From NCBI GenBank assembly GCA_026027325.1, contig JAMSLZ010000008.1:1612001-1676000 (forward strand): a stretch of DNA of 64,000 nucleotides, in the 5' to 3' direction. Of the stretch, positions 12,686-22,898 are shown in pieces. The notes under the pieces are model-generated. The model did not search any database, was not told the DNA's origin, and was given only the letters and a program-made list of their open reading frames with translations. Positions within the stretch are counted from its first letter, which is position 1; every line of letters begins with the position of its first letter. The position numbers were made by a program, and so were the translations under genes. The DNA comes from Actinomucor elegans. Its lineage: Eukaryota; Mucoromycota; Mucoromycetes; Mucorales; Mucoraceae.

Positions 12686-13910
12686 CGAATAAAGAATGAA
12701 TCATAAATGATAATAATAACAACAACAATCATAATAATAATAATAATAACAATAACAAAAAGGCTATGTTGTTGTGAAATGCAACGAGTCTTCAGCTAAG
12801 GCGACACGACTTCGACTAGTTTTCCAAGGAACAGAAGCCATGTTAACTTATGATGTTGGTCCTGGTGTAATAAGGACTCAAACAAATCCATTGTTTGGTA
12901 TCCGTACCGTGCTATGGCAAAAAACAGACCAAAATGAGTTTCTCAACACATCCATTACTTACAAATTCCTTTTTACTGTTCAAATGCCACTGGTTCAATA
13001 CCCTCCATCAATGGACCACGCCTTTTATAGGTGCTGCTATAAACTTTCTGCATATCTTGACCCTTCTCTAGGGTACGGTGAAGTGCCTGTCATGACGCAG
13101 GTTCAAATAGGTTATATCCCACTAACAGAAACCAAACTATTGAAAAGCCCTCTTTATCTGCCCGACATGAAAAAGCAAAAAAAACAAATGCCATCACTCT
13201 CCGTTAAACTTCACTCCATCCACTATCTTTCAGGTGATATCATTCAAGCGACTATTTGCATCACAAATGAACGTATATCACCAAACAATCATACCTGTTC
13301 ATCATCCGCAGCACCAGCCAATTTTGAATACAACGTTACCTTGAATTTATATCAAGTATCAAAATTCAATTTAGACACAGAACCTATCCTTATGCGACTC
13401 GTTTGCACTCAATCTCATATCATAAAAACTGACAATAGCATAGAACAGCATTCTGTATCTCTCAAAATAGACGAAGAGTTACCGCCATCGTTTAATTACA
13501 GCCGTATCATGTCATTGTCGTACAAGTTGAAGGTCAAAGTCTATATAAAAAAGACTCTCTCCTCGGCCAGCAATGATGGTCAAAGTAGAAAGAAAGTAAA
13601 GGAAATCATGACGACGCTTCCATGGACTTCTTCGGGTCTGTCTCTGTTTGAGACGCCTATCATTTTAGGGACTATGGGTCGAGGCATACGAGCCATGGAT
13701 GGTTTAAAAATATATTCCCATTATCTAAGCGATCATGACCCTGCCCCAACACCCAAGTTTGTCAAAAATCTTGTACATGAAGATGAACTACCGAAATATG
13801 AGCCTGCTAGATTGCCTCTCTACAAGGATAGCTGTCAACATCATCTCACACCGACAATAGGCGTTATCAACACTGCCTCTCCTGTGACGATCATTAGAAG
13901 TACTTTGTAG
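12517..13910 (+). CDS. Alpha-arrestin-like protein (copy A)
   Basis: Exons 12517-12652 and 12763-13910 encode 427 residues. The intron contains a 30-nt A run and an AAT/AAC microsatellite. The N-terminal half has arrestin beta-strands, including ILPEFGW, FGPGTIFQG, QMPLVQYPPSMDH and the YRCCYKLSA strand. The second arrestin lobe follows (LSVKLHSIHYLSGD, PPSFNYSRIMSLSYKLKV). The C-terminus contains LPKY and LPLY, which match the [P/L]PxY motif used by alpha-arrestins to recruit Rsp5/Nedd4 ubiquitin ligases to membrane transporters. That role is inferred from the family. Copy B at 18.9 kb shares the architecture and an intron at the same codon. The Tc1-like transposon lies between the two copies. 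Confidence 0.85.
12655..12760. repeat. Intronic poly(A) and AAT/AAC microsatellite
   Basis: A run of about 30 A at 12655-12684 is followed by imperfect ATA/AAC trinucleotides to 12760. Both lie inside the first intron of arrestin copy A, so length changes would not alter the protein unless splicing fails. Confidence 0.9.
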
Positions 13911-15113
13911 TGCTTAGTGAAACTTTTTGTTGTTTTTTGTTGTTGTTGCTGCTGCCTATGTATAAATAAAAATGAATCATCTATGGGCTTTAAAAAAAAT
14001 ACCATGGTTATAGTGGGGTCTCCTATAAACCCAAACTCTAGTTACATATCGTCATTGCTATCGTATGAATGAATCTTTTTGTTTACTATGTGTTATAATA
14101 TGACAATATACTATCATTTTAATGGTTCCTCTTTACCTATTATACTACTATAGGTCATACATGAATCCTTACCAATTAAGTCAGTTAACTTTAGTATTGG
14201 GTGTTGGTTGCTATAAGACCATGGCATAATGGTAGGTCATGAGGGCGGCATAGTAGCATTACTCATAGGTATGCATTAAGACCACCAAGTGAACTAATAG
14301 ATAAAGAGAGCTGTTATATTTACCACGCCACTTTCTCTAACTTGTAAAAAAGGATTAACATGCTCCATTTCTTATGTTCTATTAGTTTGATATTTACTAT
14401 GACCCCTCAATGCATCTCAATTGATATTATCTTGTTCTGTACATAATTAAAGGCAAATGTCTATGTCAACTTTGCTATAGATGTTCTTTGAGAAAGGCGC
14501 GGTCAATGATTTCATTGCTATGAATGAAAGAAGGAAGTACGATCCTTTCTTTATTGGTCATATCTCCAACTATTTTTTAAAGTGTCTATAGATAGAGCAG
14601 CTCATTCTGAGCAAAAAGTATGAAGCAAATGTGACACTGAAGCAAGGACGATAGTCGAATTCTAGAAAATTGAATTTGTAATGTCATATGAAATGAATAT
14701 AATTTGCAATTAAAGACTAACAAAAAATAATATGCTAGTTGACCTTTGGCCAAAAAGAAGAATTTAGTAGATGAGACAGTTCATTTCGAGGATGGAATGT
14801 TTTTTTTTCTTTTTTTTTTTTTTTTTAAATACGACATTTCGTTGGGAGATCGATAGAGCATTTGAACTGCTACTAGTTTACATTAAGATGTATACTACGC
14901 ATATATACAGTATATCCATTATGCCATAATGAAATAAAGGCTTTGATGGGTACAATGGTGAATTATTCTGAGCGTCTAACAACCAGATGCGACATTAAAC
15001 AAGAAAAAAAACAGACCATTTTTTTTTTGTATATCGACAAGTTTTTAATACTACTACTACTTTCCGAGAGTAAACTCCGGTTCCTACCAATAAAGCGCAA
15101 AAGGTCGTTACTA
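13911..15113. other. Intergenic, no feature seen
   Basis: 1.2 kb between arrestin copy A and the left end of the transposon. AT-rich, with a T run near 14801-14826. No coding sequence or clear repeat is seen. Confidence 0.5.
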
Positions 15114-15157
15114 GAGTTGTTTTTAAAAAATTCCTCCCCGCAACTTTTTGGCTTTTT
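15114..15157 (+). repeat. Left terminal inverted repeat
   Basis: About 26 well-matched bases ending at TCCCCG, then a looser match. It pairs with 16780-16823 on the opposite strand. Mismatches are scattered, which suggests that the two ends have diverged. Confidence 0.65.
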
Positions 15158-15320
15158 TCAACGAAAATATAATATTTTTTTAAAAAACTAGTGTCAATCG
15201 ATGGTACTATCACTGCGATTTATTCCGAGATGAAAAAAAATGCTTCATTATTATCAACTTTATTTTATTTCAAGAACATGAAAAAATGAAGATTTCGAGA
15301 AAAAAAAAACGCATTTAAAC

Positions 15321-16670
15321 TCAGCTAGAGTCCATTTCTATGTCTTCATCAACTTCATCGAGGTCTACAGTATTATCTACATTATGGAATTCATCTTGAT
15401 AGGTTATGCACTGTAAGACGCTCTTTTTCCAAGCAGAGAGAAGCGATTTTTCTGGTACATTTTTTAATGAGCTTACCAACTTTTCTCTCAAAGTAGAAGC
15501 TGTCTCCTCAGGATCAGGATTATAGGCAATCGGATTTTTCACCATTGCCCATACCCTCTCGATTGGCTGCACCTCTGGATGATATGGAGGAGTAAATAGT
15601 AATCTATGCCCATGAAGAGTAGAAATATTGTAGCATGCGAATTGAGGCTTTATTCGCAAATCTTTTATAGCTTGCAAAAGTGTCTTTTTTGTAGGCACTT
15701 TACCTATTGCATCGCTGGAAGGCACCAAAAGATTATTTTGCAAAAACCAATTGATGATCTCGCTCTTAGTTGATGCAGCAGTCGGTACTGGATTTATTCG
15801 ACGTTTGTGATAAGATGCGCCGTCCATATGAATGATACAAGAGCCATAGGGTTGGATTGCGTGACAGATAGTATCAAACAAACGCTCGAACTTCTCAGCA
15901 TTAAAGTGTCCATGATAGTCAGTATATAGATTTTTGTTATCTTGGACAGGCCATACATTCACACTTTCTTGGATGATTTCTGCTTTTCGCTTGTGACCCT
16001 CTTTGAAGACAATGAAGGCGGCGAATATTACAAGTATCGGCTTTCTTCCGCTTTCGTTTACAACACCCCGTGGCCTTACCCAGGTACGTCCTGTAGAATG
16101 ATCTATATGACAGTAAGACTCGTCAAGAAATAATTCAGGTTGATTGGGGTTGAATTTGTCGTTAATATTAGCCAAACGCTGATTAACATATAGTTCTCTG
16201 TATAGCATGTTTGTAGATGAATCATGAAGGATGTTTCTTCTAATACCCTTTTCATACTTAAAACCCAAAATATGAATATCCCGTAAAAGTATATTATATG
16301 AAACCTTAATATTATAAGAGTCTTCTAGCATCTTCATCGTCCGTTTAACTGTATTGATTTTGCCACTTTCGTTGTTATAAAGAATGATTTCTTCTACGGC
16401 AGAACTATATTCCGGATCAAGAGAACGTCTTGGTCGACCAACAGGTTTATATTCGGAAGCTTCCGCAGGGTGATTATACATATGAATGGCCTTTCTTGCG
16501 ACATGTTCAGAAACACCACAGACCTTCATTAGAAGGTCCCGTTTTTTAAGGTCGCGATACTTTCTGTCTTCAAATTTTGTTTTCAAAAGAATACCATAAA
16601 CATGGGTCAAAATCTTGTAAACGTCATTTGATAAATGTACATTTGTTGTTGTTCCAATGGGAGATTGCAT
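15321..16670 (-). CDS. Tc1/mariner (IS630-like) DDE transposase
   Basis: Single exon, 449 residues, ATG at 16670. Residues about 45-70 form a helix-turn-helix (LLMKVCGVSEHVARKA), followed by a basic GRPRR (78-82). The catalytic core shows LFLDESYCHID (Asp183), IIHMDGASYH (Asp283) and PPYHPEVQPIERVW (Glu371). The D-to-E gap is 87 residues, far above the 34-41 of classic mariner and Tc1. The extra part is a helical insert around residues 296-345 containing VPTKKTLLQAI. The frame is intact and all three acidic residues are present, so the protein could be active. The C-terminal tail is strongly acidic. Confidence 0.9.
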   Translation of the reverse strand: MQSPIGTTTNVHLSNDVYKILTHVYGILLKTKFEDRKYRDLKKRDLLMKVCGVSEHVARKAIHMYNHPAEASEYKPVGRPRRSLDPEYSSAVEEIILYNNESGKINTVKRTMKMLEDSYNIKVSYNILLRDIHILGFKYEKGIRRNILHDSSTNMLYRELYVNQRLANINDKFNPNQPELFLDESYCHIDHSTGRTWVRPRGVVNESGRKPILVIFAAFIVFKEGHKRKAEIIQESVNVWPVQDNKNLYTDYHGHFNAEKFERLFDTICHAIQPYGSCIIHMDGASYHKRRINPVPTAASTKSEIINWFLQNNLLVPSSDAIGKVPTKKTLLQAIKDLRIKPQFACYNISTLHGHRLLFTPPYHPEVQPIERVWAMVKNPIAYNPDPEETASTLREKLVSSLKNVPEKSLLSAWKKSVLQCITYQDEFHNVDNTVDLDEVDEDIEMDSS

Positions 16671-16779
16671 TTTTTTAACTGAATATGATTAATGAAAACA
16701 ATTAAGGTAAAAAAAATACTAATGAAACTCAAGTAGTTAGATTTTTGTCTTTTTTTTTTAAGGAGCAATGGCTTTTTTT

Positions 16780-16823
16780 AAAAAAATGAAGAATTTCGGG
16801 GAGATAATTTTTGAAAACGACTA
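16780..16823 (-). repeat. Right terminal inverted repeat
   Basis: Reverse-complement partner of 15114-15157, with the same CTCCCCG block and T-rich outer part. A TA dinucleotide lies just outside. Confidence 0.65.
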
Positions 16824-18894
16824 TATATTATGATTATTATTGTTGCACGTAAATTTAATATTCATCTAAAATTGAAATAAAAAGCCTCATGCTCTTGTAA
16901 GTCTCGAACGCTTCATCCAAAAAAAAAGAACCAAAAGCGAAAAGATTCTCTATTTGATTTTCCCAGATGTTTGTTGCTATGAACAAATGCCATTGCTGCT
17001 GCTGCTGTTGGTGTTGGTCATCAAAATGTACTTGATACAGCCAGTAGATTGTTCGCCTAGGTAGACACAACTAGATTTGATTCATTAATATGCTACTAAA
17101 TCAGGGCCAATCTCCTAACCCAACATGCTTAAAAGTTCATATAGAATCATGCTCTGGTACAATCATTCTAATATACACCAGTTCGATTCAGTAATCAAGA
17201 ATTACTCTATTCACAAACGTGTGTTCATAATGTGATATGCATACCCATGTAGGCACTGGATGGCATGTCTAGATCTTTGATCTCAGTAATGCGATCACTT
17301 CAACCGTTGTACACAGTATGACCAACACGTAGACCTTACAATGCTTAGCTAATGAAACAAAATACGATACGATTCATGTAGAGCCTTCTAGAAAGTTTGG
17401 TGGAACTGGATCAAGAACCCTTGTGATACCTACGAGCGCCTGCAACCGGGTTGGTATTAAACCTTAGTTTATCCAAACGGAAGACTTCAGTTAAGGTTCC
17501 CTTGTAATACTATTCTGTACAGAATGGCTATTATGTCATTGCAGAAATTTGATCTTTCAATACATTGCTTTTTTTTTTAAAAAAAAAATAACTACCATCA
17601 GGACAGCGAGTATTGTTCATATGATGTATAAACAATCCTGATAGTGTGCATACACGAAGCTCTGGGCCAGGTATTCTTGGGGTTAGTTGACATGTAGACC
17701 GGAACAAGTAGGTAGAAGCCTATTATTGGCAATAAAGACCTATAAATATGAATCCCTTTGCCTCGGTGTATTCTAAAAAAAGGTCATACGTTTTCGCGTT
17801 AATAACTCAAACCATTGTCTATTTTATTAAAAAAATGACACGTCTAGTGGTACGGACAGCGTGGTGTATGAAAATATCAGCAGGTAATTGATTATTGATT
17901 TCTGTTGTTTGCTTGTGTTACTCGAGTCCAGTTTTCATTGTTTATCGTCTGATGATTCAACCAGTTTGAAACAGAACGTGTGTTTATATAAAGTGTATAT
18001 ATGGATAGAGTGTCAAGAAGCAGCGTAATGAAAAGGAGACATGTATTATGTAGAATGAATGATCTGTCATAGATATGTGATGCTATGATTGACTTGTTTT
18101 TTTTTTTAAGTCAGATCATTTTATCACGTCAACTCTATTCTGCACATCATGCTGTTCTACAAGACGCCTCTTACTTAAATAGCAGCTCATGCCACAAATT
18201 GATTGAACGCACGAACCTCTCGTGAAAGAAAAAAAAAAGTTGACTATATATAGTGTATAAGCTCATTTAAACTGAAACGCATTTGTACAAATAATGGTGT
18301 GTACGTTACTGCACATGACTCTCTTTCTTTCTCTCTCTTTGGTTCTCATCAATACAAGTTGTTGATTTGAAAGTATGCATAGTAGTATAAAGCAAAGCAC
18401 TTCTTGGCGTTTATTTTGTCATATTAACTAAATGGGTTAATTTAAGCGAAAAAGAAGAATTGGATTCTTGAGAAAATCGGTCAGTCTCTTGTGTAAGAGA
18501 AATGATACTATATCGAGAATCTCCATAAAAACGAATGAGTCAAAAAAAAAAAGAAAAAAAAAACCATACAGGGAAAGGTGGCTTTGTATAGATCGAAATG
18601 AAAGCCTTTTATATCTTTTTGACAACTACAGTAATTAAAGTATACATCCTATTCGCTATAGAGCATACTTCTAGACCGTTTGTATCGCTCTTCCAAAACA
18701 CGCCTGTTACACTAAATGCGAAATCAACAAAAATAATGCACTCCGGTAATCTCACATGTAGAGAACATGACTCATTTGATTGGATAGAGCGTCTCTTTCT
18801 AAAATGATATAAAGTGACATTTGGTTTCTTTTTTCTCCTTTTTTCCTTCAAAAAACTATATTTACTTATAAAAAGTATTTCACCCTACTATTTG
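16824..18894. other. Intergenic, no gene seen
   Basis: 2.1 kb between the transposon and arrestin copy B. It contains homopolymer runs (for example 17571-17588) and several short stop-ridden frames. One of these, near 16855-17070 (-), has a short glutamine run, but I see no protein signature. The last 300 bases presumably include the arrestin promoter. Confidence 0.5.
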
Positions 18895-20088
18895 ATGACA
18901 ATTACCCCATCCATTGATCCAATCGTAAGCATATCTATTGAACTCCTACCTGAATTTGGTTTTACAGTACAAGATGAGCCAGTCTATGGTCCTGGATCTG
19001 TTTTCCAAGGTAAAAGAAAGAAAAAAAAAAGGAGGTATAGCTCAAAGAAACTAAACATCAAAGGGAATATAGGAATCGTTCACCTCAAGATGAAAGAATC
19101 ACCTGTCGCGGCAGACCGTATTGTACTCACATTTAGAGGAGCAGAGCATGCTACTGCTGTTCATGACGGAATCAAGTTTTTGGTTCCTCTGATCAAAAAC
19201 CCATTTTTTGGTATGCAACAAACTCTCTGGCAGCGCACTCGAGATGACTGCCTATTAACAGAGAGTCATTACCAGTTCCCATTCACTATTCAAATGCCCA
19301 TGATCCAATTTCCTCCATCCATGGAACATGCTTTATATCAATGCAAGTTTGATTTATCAGCAAAGTTGATTCGTACTACCTTTACACTGCCTACTGTATT
19401 GACGCAACGATCGATAAGCTACATGCCCTTTATCGAAACTAGCTTACTCAAGCAGCCTGTCATTGAAGAAGGTCATGATACGGGATTATATGCTACGGCT
19501 CAGCTTCATTCGCTTGCGTATGTACCTGGTGACAGTATCCCAATCACTATTGTTACATCACGTCGTAGTAATGATAAAAAGAAAAGACAAGATCAACCAG
19601 CTGAGGTGAACTCCATCTTGCTTGAACTGTGCGAAACTGTTGCCCTGGTACAGAACAGAGCTGTCTCTGTCACGCGTGTAGTTGCTTCCCACTTGTATAA
19701 ACCCAATACCAAAGGCTACAAGTATTCACTTGTAAAGACTCTAAACGGCAGTGGCGCAGAACATCAAGTGTCCTTGCCTTTACCAGTGGATTTGACACCC
19801 TCCATCAATTACTCCAAGATTGTTAAAGTGGCTTACACTTTAAGAATCCGGATCAAAAGCAATCAATCAACCTTCTTGATCGGTGCCATATTAAACTCGG
19901 TTGTGAATATGGAGTTGCCTCTCAAGATCGGAACACTGGGCTACGGTATACGCGCTTCTCAAGACTTGCAAGTATACTACGTAGATACTGAAAGCTCACC
20001 GAGATTCTTGAGATCTTTGGAATATGAAGAGTCTTTGCCTCTTTACGAATCAAGCAAGCTACCTTCTTATCAGCCTGTCAACACCTAA
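18895..20088 (+). CDS. Alpha-arrestin-like protein (copy B)
   Basis: Start chosen at ATG 18895; the frame runs further upstream but has no ATG. Exons 18895-19009 and 19064-20088 encode 379 residues. The 54-nt intron lies at exactly the codon (phase 1, after FQ) where copy A has its intron. It has GTAAAA, CTAAAC and AAG signals. Its length is a multiple of three with no stop, so retention would add 18 mostly basic residues. Shared blocks with copy A are ELLPEFGF, YGPGSVFQG, QMPMIQFPPSMEHALYQC, LTPSINYSKIVKVAYTL and a TLGYGIRA-type strand. The C-terminus has LPLY and LPSY, possible Rsp5/Nedd4 docking motifs. It is probably an adaptor for ubiquitination of plasma-membrane transporters. Confidence 0.85.
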   Translation: MTITPSIDPIVSISIELLPEFGFTVQDEPVYGPGSVFQGKRKKKKRRYSSKKLNIKGNIGIVHLKMKESPVAADRIVLTFRGAEHATAVHDGIKFLVPLIKNPFFGMQQTLWQRTRDDCLLTESHYQFPFTIQMPMIQFPPSMEHALYQCKFDLSAKLIRTTFTLPTVLTQRSISYMPFIETSLLKQPVIEEGHDTGLYATAQLHSLAYVPGDSIPITIVTSRRSNDKKKRQDQPAEVNSILLELCETVALVQNRAVSVTRVVASHLYKPNTKGYKYSLVKTLNGSGAEHQVSLPLPVDLTPSINYSKIVKVAYTLRIRIKSNQSTFLIGAILNSVVNMELPLKIGTLGYGIRASQDLQVYYVDTESSPRFLRSLEYEESLPLYESSKLPSYQPVNT

Positions 20089-20314
20089 AAAAATTAATAT
20101 AGATAATCATACCATTATACATATCGCATCTATTATTCTGTATATACTTTCTTTATACCTACTATTATCATCATCAGTTATACCAACTTTTTTTTTTCTT
20201 ATTTTTAATAAAACAAAACAAAGTGACTTAAAATATGCATTAATTTTTTTTTTAATTTATTTATTTGTCATAAACTAGATATATGTGCGTATATATATAA
20301 ATATATAAGGTGGA

Positions 20315-21213
20315 TTAGTTTTCATCACCAATCTTGGGAGCCAAGTAATATCTAACATAACCCAAGTTTTCAAGCTTATAATCAACTAAAAGAGGGACAT
20401 CTGATGACAAGTTTAAGCTGACACGAGTTGAAAGAGGTGTTGCCTTTGTAAAGTTGACGAGGTATTTGATAGAGAAAGTCATGGAGACACTTTGTTGAAG
20501 TTCAATGACAGTAGCATCGTCTTCGCTATCAACAGAACCACTAGCCTTTAAAGTAACAGCACCTTTACCGATCTCACCATCACTGGAAAATTTGATACCT
20601 TCCTTTGTACATTCAATAGTGACTAAAAACAAACCTGTTAATCCCCATCTTTCATCTACTTGCAACTGTATTTCGCTTACCAGAGTCACTGAGAGTTGCC
20701 AAATCACGACAGATCTCTTGGAAACGAACAGAAGACATTGTAACAACGGCTTCATAAGTAGTTTCAGGAATACCCAAATGTTCACTGTCAATATCCATCA
20801 ACTTGAGATCATATTCACTAATCTTGTCACTGTCTACGTGTTAAAAACTATTGTATTAGCAATCTACCAAAAAAAAAAAATGCTACAAATTTACCTTTGC
20901 TTTCGAAAACCATGCTCAAAACGTCACCATCATCATCAGCCTTAATAGTCAAGATATCATCGTTACGAGCACATTTCAAAATTTTGCCCAAGTTGGCCAA
21001 GTTGATACCCAAAGGCAAGTTGCGGTCACAACGGTAAGGGTCGAAACCATCAGAACGCAACAACATGGCAACCAACGCAACGTGAGAGTTATCCATAGCC
21101 TGAAGAGCAATACCAGAATCGTTACATTCAAAGTTACATTCACTGACAAGTTCTCTGACAGCTTCAAGGAGAGACTTGAGAAGCTTGGCTTGTTGGAGAC
21201 GGGCTTCGAGCAT
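20315..21213 (-). CDS. POL30: Proliferating cell nuclear antigen (PCNA)
   Basis: Exons (minus) 21213-20895, 20833-20681 and 20622-20315 encode 259 residues, the usual PCNA length. The N-terminus [20 protein letters not shown], the [11 protein letters not shown] basic strand, [13 protein letters not shown] near the interdomain connector, and the C-terminal [20 protein letters not shown] with an acidic end are diagnostic. The protein is the homotrimeric sliding clamp for DNA polymerases delta and epsilon and a platform for repair and for ubiquitin/SUMO signalling. The 5' leader may be spliced (possible intron 21307-21222). Upstream G1/S-type promoter elements are listed separately. The gene is convergent with arrestin copy B; the stop codons are 226 bp apart. 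Confidence 0.97.
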
Positions 21214-21221
21214 TGTATTTA

Positions 21222-21307
21222 CTGATAGTGTTTTTGTTGTTATTAATACCTGCGTCTCGATTCTTTTTTCTTTTTTTTTTTTTGTAACAAAAAGCTAATT
21301 TACTTAC
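21222..21307 (-). other. Possible 5'-UTR intron of PCNA
   Basis: On the minus strand GTAAGT begins at 21307, and an AACACTATCAG acceptor ends at 21222, nine bases before the ATG. A pyrimidine-poor AT-rich interior fits other introns here. This is inferred from signals only. Confidence 0.45.
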
Positions 21308-21347
21308 ATTATAAGAAGTGAAAGGGCGTTGAAGAAAGGGAAAAAAG

Positions 21348-21463
21348 ACGCGTCAAATTGAAGAAAATATTTTTTTTGAAAGTGTGGCTACGCGACTGAA
21401 AATCCGGACCGGAAAACGGCGCTTTTCGTTTCAGTAGAAAACGCGAGTTTGGTCTATTTCGCG
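21348..21463 (-). promoter_or_regulatory. MCB/E2F-like elements upstream of PCNA
   Basis: A palindromic ACGCGT (MluI cell-cycle box) lies at 21348-21353, with AAAACGCG at 21438-21445 and TTTCGCG at 21457-21463. This is a dense cluster of MBF/E2F-type core sites in an otherwise AT-rich spacer. Such sites drive G1/S transcription of replication genes in fungi and animals. Their use here is inferred. Confidence 0.6.
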
Positions 21464-22898
21464 TTTTTTGAAAGGTGGACTCTACCTTCCCTTTGGTTCT
21501 GATTTTCTCGATCACTTGAAATTATAATTCCAATACCAAATCATTTTGTTATATTGGAGGGGTATGTTTGGATATATACATTTTTCTGATATATATATAT
21601 ATATATATACATAAACAAAAAAAACATTCGTAAATCAAGGCCATCCCTATACTCTGATATAAACGCAACATGATCTATACCTCATTCTACGCACAATTGA
21701 TCTTATGCAAGAACTTTTAATGTATTTTGAGCGGGCATATGCTTTATTACTACCTAATAAATCGTATTAAATTGTTCAAAAATCGCCTTAGACATAATAT
21801 TATTCCATCTATTCACCCGTCAGCCAATAAAATACTGAAATAAAAGATGAATTAAAAGTACGACATCCAATCAAACGGCACCCAAAAATTGTAATTTTTT
21901 CCTTGATTACTCTTTTGCCCTCATATGTTCGATTGGTTGTTTTTGTTCAGAATAACATTTTAGTAATGCATCTCTTAATACGAAACCATTGTTTAAAAGT
22001 TAAAGGAATCCTAAACTATTTATCTTATAAAAAAAAGGATTTATTGCTATAAGCTTAAGTAAAAAAAAAAAAAAAAAAATTACATGTAAATATTAACTTG
22101 AGGTTTTGAATGCATCATTCAATGCAGAATAAAATGATTAATAAGCCCTGTTAATATAACCAGCCACTATCAGAAGCTTTTATTATGTAGAGAAGCAACG
22201 ATGAGATTCCTTGATCTCAAAATTTCCCCTTTGACTTTTTGAACCTCCCCCGAAATATAATCCAACACACTAAAACATCTAGCAAGACGTTTGACTGTGG
22301 ATGTATCATGAAACACGTTTAGAGATTTGCTGTCTACATGATGTCGAAGGAGAAGGGGTCACGTACAAACAAATGCACGGTAAAATGTACCACTCTAGTA
22401 TTAAATGAACAGTGCAAATAAATCAAAAAGCATAAATCAGTTCGTGTTTCCTGTCAAGAATACAAAAATAACCCCTCAAAGGATCATATAAAAACTATCA
22501 TGGGGGAGCTTGTATAATCGTGCGAAAACAATGGGCTGCACACGTCCAAAATCGAAAAAATGCCGAGATTCTGGCAGTTTCCTTGGCGAGTTTCAACGTG
22601 ATTTTCTCGGCCGCATCTTGCATTCCTTTTTTTTTGTTGCTATTAAGAGCACGATTGATCTATTGCATTTATATCAAATAGGCACTTATCAAGATGCCTG
22701 GACATAGGGTGAAGGTTCCAGTCCCTAAAAAGACGCGTGCATATGGTGGCGGTGCTCTAATTCTCACAACTAAGCAGCAAAAAGCAAAGCAAAGCAGCAT
22801 GATAACCAAAAGATGATTATACCTCCGGTTAGTTTTTTTCCTTCTTCTTTCTTCTTCTTTCTCGCTCATTCATTCCCTCACTTTTTTTTTTCTACACT
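21464..22898. other. Intergenic between PCNA and the sorting nexin gene
   Basis: Contains a TA microsatellite (about 21590-21609), an A run (22061-22079) and AT-rich sequence. A 40-codon open frame at 22693-22815 (+) is mentioned among the rejected items. The last 80 bases are pyrimidine-rich (CTTCTT), probably the leader of the next gene. Confidence 0.5.

Larger units (their letters stand above)
15114..16823 (-). mobile_element. Tc1/mariner-like DNA transposon, 1.71 kb
   Basis: The ends form imperfect terminal inverted repeats. The left end (15114 onward) contains AGTTGTTTTTAAAAAATTCC then TCCCCG. The right end read on the minus strand (16823 downward) has AGTCGTTTTCAAAAATTATC then TCCCCG. 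Both are followed by an AT-rich GGC/GCC-containing stretch. TA dinucleotides flank the ends (15112-15113 and 16824-16825), the target duplication expected for this superfamily. One uninterrupted transposase gene lies inside on the minus strand. The exact first base of the inverted repeat is uncertain by one or two positions. Confidence 0.8.

Noticed and set aside
16855..17070. 71-codon minus-strand frame with a short Gln run next to the transposon
   Set aside because: No start context, no homology signal, and it lies outside the inverted repeats.
22693..22815. 40-codon open frame (MPGHRVKVPVPKKTRAYGG...), with a short match to the ribosomal protein L34 C-terminus
   Set aside because: Only RAYGG resembles L34. 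The zinc-binding part is absent and it sits in the leader region of MVP1. Chance similarity is likely.
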